64,000 nucleotides of DNA from CAZSDU01 sp964429135 (lineage in GTDB: Bacteria; Bacteroidota; Bacteroidia; Bacteroidales; FEN-979): contig CAYSAU010000018.1 of assembly GCA_964429135.1 (NCBI GenBank), forward strand, positions 1 through 64,000, in the 5' to 3' direction. Below the pieces are notes generated by a model. It was not told the DNA's origin, made no database searches, and saw only the letters and a program-made list of their open reading frames with translations. A program made the translations under genes and the position numbers. Positions 58,115 through 64,000 of this stretch are shown here, in pieces (the stretch's first letter is position 1; every line of letters begins with the position of its first letter).

Positions 58115-59503
58115 ATGTTCCCTTCAAAAGTTTATAGTGATCGCAGAAAAAAATTAAAGGATGAACTATCCTCAGGCCTTGTTCTTTTTCTTGGCAATCA
58201 GGAAGTCCCGTTTAATTACCCGGCTAATACTTATGCCTTCCGTCAGGATAGCAATTTCTCCTATTTTTTTGGACTCGACCATCCCGATCTGGCTGGGATC
58301 ATAGATCTGGATAACGGCACTGACTGGATCTACGGCAATGATGTCGACATTGACGACATCATCTGGATGGGAAAACAACCCAGCATTCAAGATCAGGCGG
58401 TCAAAGCAGGGGTGATCCATACAGCCATCCTTCCAGAACTAAATGAGGTGATCCGCAAGGCCCGGGCTCAGGGACGTAGAATCCACTTTGCTCCTCCTTA
58501 TCGCGGTGAAACCATACAATGGCTTTCCGATCTTTTGTCTGTTCCCCGCCTGGAATTGAAAAACAATGTTTCTGAGGAATTGATACGAGCCATCGTAAAA
58601 CTTCGGATGAAAAAGGATGCTTTGGAAATCGCTGAGATTGAAAAAATGGTGGATCTGGCTTATGTAATGCATACCACCGCCATGAAAATGGCCAGACCCG
58701 GGATGGTGGAACAGGAAATTGCCGGCACCATCGAAGGCATTGCCCTTGCCCAGGGCGGACAGGTATCTTTCCCGGTTATTTTATCGATTAACGGACAGAC
58801 ACTACATAACCACTATCACGGAAATACCCTGGTCGATGGCCGTATGCTTGTCATAGATGCGGGCTGCGAAAACAAACTGCATTATGCCAGCGACATCACC
58901 CGCACCGTTCCGGTAGGAGGAAAGTTCAATACCAGACAAAAAGGAATTTATGAAGTGGTTCTCAAAGCTAACCTTGCGGCCATAAAAGCAGTAAGACCAG
59001 GAGTTCCCTTCAGGGATATTCATATGCTTGCAGCTACCGAAGTGGCCAAAGGACTGATTGCCTTAGGCATCATGAAAGGCGACCCTGATGAAGCCGTGGC
59101 CAGAGGTGCCCATTCCCTTTTCTTTCCTCATGGACTTGGGCATCCGCTTGGATTGGATGTTCACGACCTTGAAGGAATGGGTGAAAACCTCGTGGGATAT
59201 GATGAAGAAGTTACCCGTAGTAAAGAATTTGGACTGGCTTTCCTGAGGTTTGGACGGAAATTGCAAGAAGGTTTTGTGATGACCATTGAACCTGGAATTT
59301 ATTTTATTCCGGAGTTAATCGATATCTGGAAATCCGAAAATAAACTGCCGGAATTTATTCATTACGACCTGGTCGAAACCTATAAGGACTTTGGTGGTAT
59401 CCGAATCGAAGACGATATCCTGGTAACCGCTGACGGTTACCGCGTTCTTGGTAAACCCATCCCGAAAACCGTGAAAGAAATTGAACAATTAATGAATTTG
59501 TAA
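58115..59503 (+). CDS. Xaa-Pro aminopeptidase (M24B)
   Basis: 462 residues. Removes N-terminal residues before proline in the cytosol. The N-terminal creatinase-like domain (RRKKLKDELSSGLVLFLGNQEVPFNYPANTYAFRQDSNFSYFFGL) is typical of PepP. The pita-bread domain has VIDAGCENKLHYASDITRTVPV (two Asp ligands), FFPHGLGHPLGLDVHD (His ligand), FVMTIEPGIYF (Glu) and GIRIEDDILV (Glu). All five metal ligands are present. It is divergent from sdhC and is followed 17 bp later by the alpha/beta hydrolase gene. Confidence 0.94.
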   Translation: MFPSKVYSDRRKKLKDELSSGLVLFLGNQEVPFNYPANTYAFRQDSNFSYFFGLDHPDLAGIIDLDNGTDWIYGNDVDIDDIIWMGKQPSIQDQAVKAGVIHTAILPELNEVIRKARAQGRRIHFAPPYRGETIQWLSDLLSVPRLELKNNVSEELIRAIVKLRMKKDALEIAEIEKMVDLAYVMHTTAMKMARPGMVEQEIAGTIEGIALAQGGQVSFPVILSINGQTLHNHYHGNTLVDGRMLVIDAGCENKLHYASDITRTVPVGGKFNTRQKGIYEVVLKANLAAIKAVRPGVPFRDIHMLAATEVAKGLIALGIMKGDPDEAVARGAHSLFFPHGLGHPLGLDVHDLEGMGENLVGYDEEVTRSKEFGLAFLRFGRKLQEGFVMTIEPGIYFIPELIDIWKSENKLPEFIHYDLVETYKDFGGIRIEDDILVTADGYRVLGKPIPKTVKEIEQLMNL

Positions 59504-59519
59504 ATGATAAAAGGGTTTT

Positions 59520-60311
59520 ATGTCAGTCGTTAAATTTCGTAAAAAGAACATTTTCTTTACAGATGAAGGTAAAGGAAAAGTCATCGTACTCCTTCATGGG
59601 TTTACAGAATCTCTTAATATATGGAAACGATTTTCCAAGGCTTTATCAGAGAAATACCGTGTGATTTGTATTGACCTTCCGGGTCATGGGAAAAGTGAAT
59701 GCCTGGCAGGGTCCCATCCCATGGAACTTCAGGCTGATGTTGTCCGTACTGTTTTAAAAAAGAACAAAATCAAGAATTGCCTGATGATTGGCCATTCAAT
59801 GGGAGGATATGTTGCCCTCGCCTTTGCCGGTAAATATCCGGATATGCTAAGCGGGTTGACGCTTTTTCATTCCCACTGTTATGCGGATTCCCCTGAAGAA
59901 CAATCGAACCGTGACCGGACTATGGAGATTGTCAATCAGGATAAATTCAGCTTTATAACCCAGTTTATTTCCGGGTTGTTCCCTCCCGAGTCCAGGGAAA
60001 AATATGCCAGAGAGATTAAAAAACTGGTGAAGACGGCAGGGAAAATGTCGAAGGAAGGCGTGATTGCATCTCTGGAAGGAATGAAAATCCGTTCGGATCA
60101 GTCAGAATTATTGAAAACGATCCATATCCCCCTGCTTTTTATTCTTGGCCTGAAGGATTCAAGGGCTCCTTTCCCAAAACTCTGGGAAATGATCACTTTG
60201 CCGGAAATCAGTCATGCTCTTGTGTTACGGAACTGCGGGCACATGGGATATCTTGAAGCACCACGGGAAACGCTTGCAGCCATTCAGGCTTTTGCAAAAA
60301 GCATTCGGTAG
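59520..60311 (+). CDS. Alpha/beta-hydrolase
   Basis: 263 residues, no signal peptide. VIVLLHGFTESLNIWKRFSKAL holds the oxyanion HG motif. VICIDLPGHGKSE and MIGHSMGGYVALAFA hold the nucleophile elbow G-H-S-M-G. FILGLKDSRAPF is the acid turn and RNCGHMGYLEAP the catalytic His. The complete Ser-Asp-His set predicts an esterase or lipase-like enzyme, and the substrate cannot be named. It lies between a Xaa-Pro peptidase and a GT39-type gene on the same strand, with short gaps of 17 and 24 bp. Confidence 0.88.
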   Translation: MSVVKFRKKNIFFTDEGKGKVIVLLHGFTESLNIWKRFSKALSEKYRVICIDLPGHGKSECLAGSHPMELQADVVRTVLKKNKIKNCLMIGHSMGGYVALAFAGKYPDMLSGLTLFHSHCYADSPEEQSNRDRTMEIVNQDKFSFITQFISGLFPPESREKYAREIKKLVKTAGKMSKEGVIASLEGMKIRSDQSELLKTIHIPLLFILGLKDSRAPFPKLWEMITLPEISHALVLRNCGHMGYLEAPRETLAAIQAFAKSIR

Positions 60312-60334
60312 ATTTTCTCCTATATTTCCATGCT

Positions 60335-61900
60335 ATGAATCTGACGGATTTGATCCAGACCAATTTTTCCAATGACCAACTGATTTGGATTTTACTTGCT
60401 TTTTTGGTTGGCCTCATCAGTATCATTTTGTTTGTCCAAAAAAAAATCTTACCAAGCCTTGTACTGTTATTTGTTTCAGGACTCATCCTGAGATTTATTG
60501 CTGCCGGACTGGATCCCTTCCTGAATACCTGGGATGAGCAGTTCCATGCCCTGGTGGCCAGGAATATGATGGATTATCCCTTTAAACCCCAACTCCATAC
60601 TCATCCCGTTCTTGACTTTGATTACCGTGACTGGACAAGCAATCATGTTTGGTTGCATAAACAACCCTGGTTTCTATGGCAGATAGCCTTGTCCATGAAG
60701 CTTTTTGGAATCAGTGAGTTCGGACTGAGATTACCGACTGTGGTTATGTTTTCCTTTATGATTCTGCTGATTTTCCGTATCGGTCAACTTCTTGTCAATA
60801 AAAAAACAGCCTGGTATGCCGCCTTTTTATATACTTTTTCTTTCTATTTCACTTCCTTCGTAAGCGGGAATCATTTTACCGATCACAATGATGCTGCTTT
60901 CATTTTTTATGTCACGCTCAGCTTTTGGTCGTGGTTGGAATTCAGGCGCTCCGGGAAATGGAAATGGGTGATCTTGACCGGACTGTTCGCCGGCATTGCC
61001 ATTTTGAATAAATGGCTCATCGGAATGACAGTTTACCTTGCATGGTTTACCACCCTGATGTTTCAGAAATCCTTTTGGGCTGATAAGAAAGAATTAATCT
61101 CTTTTGCCACAGCTTTTTTTGTTACAGCGCTTGTAGTTTTGCCATGGCAAATCTATATTCTGAACGTTTTTCCTGTGGAAAGCCAATACGAATTCTCACT
61201 GAATACCCAACATTTTTTTAAGGCCGTTGAAAACCATGATGGTAATTTTTATTATCATTTCTGGCTGCTGTCATATCAATACGGTGGATTTTTTGTATTG
61301 TTCATTTTACTACCCGGATTGTATTATTTTTTTTCTGGAATCAGAGACTACTCCCTTCGCTATGGCATATTATTTATGATGGTTTTCGTCTACCTCTTCT
61401 TTACCCTGGCTGCAACCAAAATGCCTATGTTCTGTACCATTGTTTCGCCCTTGATTTTTCTTGGAATTGGAGCAGCACTCGAAAAGGGTGTTAAGTGGAT
61501 AAAGGAAAGGACGAAGAAAAAAATCTTTCCCTGCTTGCTTGTCCTTTTACTATTTTACCTGGCTTATTTCAACCTTGAAATAAACCGGATTGATGGGGAT
61601 CACTCTGTGAAACAATCACATTGGGGCATCAGAAGGCTGGATGCAATGGTGGATAAATATGTCGCGGCCCGGATTGCAAAAGATGATGATGTTGTTTTCA
61701 ATTGCGGTGGTTATAATGCCATCATGTTCATGTTTTACAGCGGGAAGACAGCATATGGGAATTACCCTGACTTAGAACAATACCAGAAATTAAAAGAAAA
61801 AGGAATTCCAATGGCTGTTTTTGTTGACTCCCGCTACCCTGATTATCTGGCCAGGGATAAAACAATAAAGAAGTTGTTTCCTGCCTTGATTCCTTTCTGA
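60335..61900 (+). CDS. GT39/ArnT-type membrane glycosyltransferase
   Basis: 521 residues and about eleven helices. The first periplasmic loop carries FLNTWDEQFHALVARNMMDYPFKP, the Asp-Glu catalytic motif of the PMT/ArnT (GT-C) fold. The second holds HTHPVLDFDYRDWTSNHVWLHKQPWFLWQ with the conserved KQP. GLRLPTVVMFSFMILLIFRIGQLL and FVSGNHFTDHNDAAFIFYV follow. The C-terminal periplasmic domain is small. It moves a sugar from a polyprenyl phosphate donor to lipid A, glycan or protein on the outer face of the inner membrane. The acceptor is unknown. It ends 16 bp from the convergent nadD. Confidence 0.88.
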   Translation: MNLTDLIQTNFSNDQLIWILLAFLVGLISIILFVQKKILPSLVLLFVSGLILRFIAAGLDPFLNTWDEQFHALVARNMMDYPFKPQLHTHPVLDFDYRDWTSNHVWLHKQPWFLWQIALSMKLFGISEFGLRLPTVVMFSFMILLIFRIGQLLVNKKTAWYAAFLYTFSFYFTSFVSGNHFTDHNDAAFIFYVTLSFWSWLEFRRSGKWKWVILTGLFAGIAILNKWLIGMTVYLAWFTTLMFQKSFWADKKELISFATAFFVTALVVLPWQIYILNVFPVESQYEFSLNTQHFFKAVENHDGNFYYHFWLLSYQYGGFFVLFILLPGLYYFFSGIRDYSLRYGILFMMVFVYLFFTLAATKMPMFCTIVSPLIFLGIGAALEKGVKWIKERTKKKIFPCLLVLLLFYLAYFNLEINRIDGDHSVKQSHWGIRRLDAMVDKYVAARIAKDDDVVFNCGGYNAIMFMFYSGKTAYGNYPDLEQYQKLKEKGIPMAVFVDSRYPDYLARDKTIKKLFPALIPF

Positions 61901-61916
61901 GATTCCGGGACTTGGA

Positions 61917-62501
61917 CTATGTATAAAAATGCATTTCCATGATGTAACGGAAAACCTTATCCGGGAGAAAGTATTGCATATTTTTCCCGTTTTTGATGCT
62001 TTCTCTGATAAACGACGATGAAATGGTAATCAGCGGAGCGGGGATACAGATAAATGAAGGATGCTCATCTTGTTTTCCGTCATCTTCATCAACCCGTGGA
62101 TAAACATAAAACTTATAATGATGGAGCAAAACCTGCCAGTCCTTCCATTTTTTAAAGGTGAAAATCTGATCTGAACCAATAATGGGAGTGAAATCAAGAG
62201 AAGGATATTTTTCTGCTAAACATTTAAGGGTGTCGATGGTATAAGAAGGTTTTGGCAATTTGAATTCTATCCCGGATGCGCGGAAACGAAGATCTTCGCC
62301 GATGGCAAGTTCCACCATGGCCAGACGATGATGACCATCCAGCAGGCTTGATTCTTCCTTGAGGGGATTATGGGGAGAAACAACAAACCAGACCTGATCC
62401 AGGTCAGTGAATTCGACCATATAGGAGGCAATCATCATATGACCGTTATGGATGGGGTTGAAAGACCCAAAAAACAAACCGATCCTCTTAGGTTTTTTCA
62501 T
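61917..62501 (-). CDS. nadD: Nicotinate-nucleotide adenylyltransferase
   Basis: 194 residues. Makes deamido-NAD from nicotinate mononucleotide and ATP. IGLFFGSFNPIHNGHMMIASYM has the nucleotidyltransferase GxFxPxHxGH motif. QVWFVVSPHNPLKEESSLLDGHHRLAMVELAI is the family-specific NP-x-K segment. LPKPSYTIDTLKCL and FTPIIGSDQIFTFKKW (the GxD motif) complete the site, and the ISSSFIRESIKNGK end is the (I/V)SS-T/S-x-I-R motif. The start overlaps the gmk stop by 4 bp, so yicC, gmk and nadD form a coupled minus-strand run. Confidence 0.95.
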   Translation of the reverse strand: MKKPKRIGLFFGSFNPIHNGHMMIASYMVEFTDLDQVWFVVSPHNPLKEESSLLDGHHRLAMVELAIGEDLRFRASGIEFKLPKPSYTIDTLKCLAEKYPSLDFTPIIGSDQIFTFKKWKDWQVLLHHYKFYVYPRVDEDDGKQDEHPSFICIPAPLITISSSFIRESIKNGKNMQYFLPDKVFRYIMEMHFYT

Positions 62502-63085
62502 TTTAAAAACAACTTAACCATTTCGATGGCAGACTTAAAACTCTGTCCCAGATCAGCATTAACGATGATTCGATCGAAACGCGAAGCATAACTTAACTCC
62601 AACTCAGCTTTCTGTATCCTTTTTCGAAAACTATCTTCCGATTCAGTGCCCCGGTTCTGTAAACGGGAAGCCAAAATTTCAACGGAAGGAGGCTGAATAA
62701 AAACGGCCAGGGCTTTTTCACCAAAGTATTTTTTCAGGTTCAGTCCTCCCTTAACATCTACATCGAAAACGGGAATCTTTCCCGATTTCCAGATGCGTTC
62801 CAATTCTGATTTCAGGGTGCCATAAAAACTTCCCGGATAGACCTCCTCCCATTCTGCGAATTCATCACGGGAGGTCTTTTCACGAAAAGCGTCGGAAGTG
62901 ATGAAATAATAATCTTTTCCGTCCTGCTCATTTTCCCGGGGTGCGCGGCTGCAGGCAGAAATGGAAAAAGTCAGGTCTGGGAGCTTTGCCAGTAAATGTT
63001 TGACAATACTGGTTTTTCCTCCTCCCGAAGGTCCTGAAACAATGATCGCCTTGTTCCCATTCTTGCATTTTTGCATTGCTTTCAT
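62498..63085 (-). CDS. gmk: Guanylate kinase
   Basis: 195 residues from ATG 63085; ATG 63076 is possible. Phosphorylates GMP. KAIIVSGPSGGGKTSIVKHLL is the P-loop. FSISACSRAPRENEQDGKDYYFI holds the GMP-binding S/R/Y residues. FAEWEEVYPGSFYGTL, FDVDVKGGLNLKKYF and FIQPPSVEILASRLQNRGTESEDSFRKRI complete the family. The first ten residues (MKAMQKCKNGNK) are encoded by an 8-bp-period repeat rather than by conserved sequence. It starts 8 bp after the yicC stop. Confidence 0.95.
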   Translation of the reverse strand: MKAMQKCKNGNKAIIVSGPSGGGKTSIVKHLLAKLPDLTFSISACSRAPRENEQDGKDYYFITSDAFREKTSRDEFAEWEEVYPGSFYGTLKSELERIWKSGKIPVFDVDVKGGLNLKKYFGEKALAVFIQPPSVEILASRLQNRGTESEDSFRKRIQKAELELSYASRFDRIIVNADLGQSFKSAIEMVKLFLK

Positions 63086-63098
63086 TCTTGCATTATAG
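63058..63098. repeat. Octamer-period microrepeat at the yicC-gmk junction
   Basis: On the plus strand: CATTCTTG (63058), CATTTTTG (63066), CATTGCTTT (63074), CATTCTTG (63083) and CATTATAG (63091). It spans the yicC stop, the short gap and the first codons of gmk, and supplies both candidate gmk ATG codons. Confidence 0.8.
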
Positions 63099-63977
63099 TA
63101 TATTCCCAAGTTGTTCCTTGATTTTCTCCAGCTCATCTTTCATCTGAACCACAATTTTCTGGATTTCAGCATCACCAGCTTTGGATCCGAGGGTGTTGAT
63201 CTCTCGACCCATTTCCTGGGTGATAAAGCCCAGTTTCTTTCCCTGTGCCTGGTCTTCATTCAGCGTTTCAAGGAAGTATTGGCAATGTTTCAGCAATCGA
63301 ACTTTTTCTTCTGTGATGTCAAGCTTTTCAAAGTAATAAATCAATTCCTGCTCAAAGCGATTCTGGTCAGGAATAGAACCATTGAGGTCACCGGAATATT
63401 TTAAAAAATCTTTTTTCAGACGTTCCCTGAGATCACTTATCCTTTGTTTTTCATGAGGATCAATATCATCCAGAAGCTTCAAAATGGACTGAACCCTTGT
63501 TAAGATGTCTTCTTCCAGCACTTTTCCCTCCTCCTGTCTGAAATGATCCACCTGCTCCACGGCCTGATTTATCCCTGCCAGGATGGCTTTCCAGTCATTT
63601 TCTGTCATTTCCTCACGAGTGGTTTGCAGAACATCAGGAAATTTCATAACCAGAGGAAGCAATCCCCCCGAATAGCGGTCGCGTAACTCCTTTTTTAATG
63701 CTTTTAGCTCGGTATGATATTTTTTGGCCAGTGAATGGTTGATGGAATATAAAGAGGATTCTCCTGAATCCTCCGTGAAAATGAAAACATCGATCTTGCC
63801 ACGTTCCAGGCGTTGGCTGATCAGGGTTCTAACCTCAGGTTCTTTGTTTCTGAAAAAGCCGGGCAACTTCAGGGAAAGGTCTGACTGTTTGCTGTTTAAA
63901 GTTTTAATTTCAACGATCAGCTTTCTGCTAGGTGTTTCAACCACAGCCTTGCCATATCCGGTCATCGACTTGATCAT
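63093..63977 (-). CDS. YicC/YloC-family endoribonuclease
   Basis: 294 residues from ATG 63977 (MIKSMTGYGKAVVE, the canonical family start). A TTG five codons earlier is less likely. N-terminal YicC domain: VEIKTLNSKQSDLSLKLPG and FRNKEPEVRTLISQRLERGKIDVFI. C-terminal DUF1732: RFEQELIYYFEKLDITEEKVRLLKHCQYFLETL, then GKKLGFITQEMGREINTLGSKAGDAEIQKIVVQMKDELEKIKEQLGNI. Members cleave RNA and affect sRNA turnover in E. coli. The gene order yicC-gmk-nadD is common in Bacteroidota. Confidence 0.93.
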   Translation of the reverse strand: MIKSMTGYGKAVVETPSRKLIVEIKTLNSKQSDLSLKLPGFFRNKEPEVRTLISQRLERGKIDVFIFTEDSGESSLYSINHSLAKKYHTELKALKKELRDRYSGGLLPLVMKFPDVLQTTREEMTENDWKAILAGINQAVEQVDHFRQEEGKVLEEDILTRVQSILKLLDDIDPHEKQRISDLRERLKKDFLKYSGDLNGSIPDQNRFEQELIYYFEKLDITEEKVRLLKHCQYFLETLNEDQAQGKKLGFITQEMGREINTLGSKAGDAEIQKIVVQMKDELEKIKEQLGNIL

Positions 63978-63989
63978 AATTTTTTTAAG

Positions 63990-63997
63990 CAAACTTA
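63990..63997 (-). promoter_or_regulatory. Predicted -7 box of yicC-gmk-nadD
   Basis: TAAGTTTG on the minus strand, 12 bp before ATG 63977. The leader would be only about 6-8 nt. The -33 region lies outside the window. Confidence 0.35.
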
Positions 63998-64000
63998 AAC

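Noticed and set aside
725..63098. CRISPR array or REP elements as explanation for the heptamer repeats
   Set aside because: Units are contiguous 7-8-mers without spacers or palindromy, the words differ between loci, and there are no cas genes.

Overview
This 64 kb window is a dense bacterial chromosome segment, very likely from an uncultured member of the Bacteroidota, order Bacteroidales or close to it. Four signs point there: a type IX secretion (T9SS) sorting domain at 1-934, the gliding-motility lipoproteins gldD and gldH, a fused MurF-alanine racemase, and promoters of the TAnnTTTG (-7) type with almost no Shine-Dalgarno sites. Further lineage-typical signs are a Reg_prop/Y_Y_Y sensor, a DAHP synthase-chorismate mutase fusion, a three-gene sdhCAB operon and the order holB-ricT-gldH-pbp1A. 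About 54 genes are called and no gene-free stretch exceeds about 200 bp. I saw no rRNA, tRNA, CRISPR array, prophage or intact insertion sequence.

Layout. 1-934: the tail of one T9SS cargo gene and a complete second one sharing a 55-bp identical end. 974-5485 (minus): hflX, lnt, nitroreductase and an M28 peptidase/glutaminyl cyclase in one run, divergent from a soluble PAS histidine kinase. 7603-10700 (minus): hup, a 29-residue basic protein, rng and trpS. 10847-18798: mutY, a large propeller sensor with a degenerate kinase core (minus), an MgtE-like regulatory protein without a channel, ssb, gldD and corA. 18793-27537: aromatic biosynthesis, asnS, recJ, pfkA, a coiled-coil membrane protein and a C69 dipeptidase. 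27645-31145: two outer-membrane barrels, waaA and a phosphatase. 31220-38017: a Tyr-rich lipoprotein, mqnC (futalosine menaquinone route), M17 aminopeptidase, pdxA and murF-alr.

38027-49097 is the most distinctive block. It holds seven consecutive plus-strand genes: a GT2 glycosyltransferase, two AlgJ/AlgX-like proteins flanking an AlgI-type MBOAT acyltransferase, a membrane-anchored lectin-like/FG-GAP-like protein, a GH16-type glycosidase and an LtaS-like alkaline-phosphatase-fold membrane enzyme. I read it as a surface-glycan acylation, trimming and head-group decoration system. 49106-58010 (minus) carries sdhCAB, a RAYT-like HUH gene, holB, ricT, gldH and pbp1A. 58115-63977 carries peptidase P, an alpha/beta hydrolase, a GT39-type transferase, nadD, gmk and yicC.

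Two cross-cutting observations deserve attention. First, six loci carry short degenerate tandem repeats with a 7-bp (once 8-bp) period and a different word at each site. They sit inside genes (T9SS cargo, lnt, murF), at start codons (trpS, gmk) and between sdhA and sdhB. Second, the 5' region of rng carries two perfect hairpins, which suggests autoregulation of RNase G/E.
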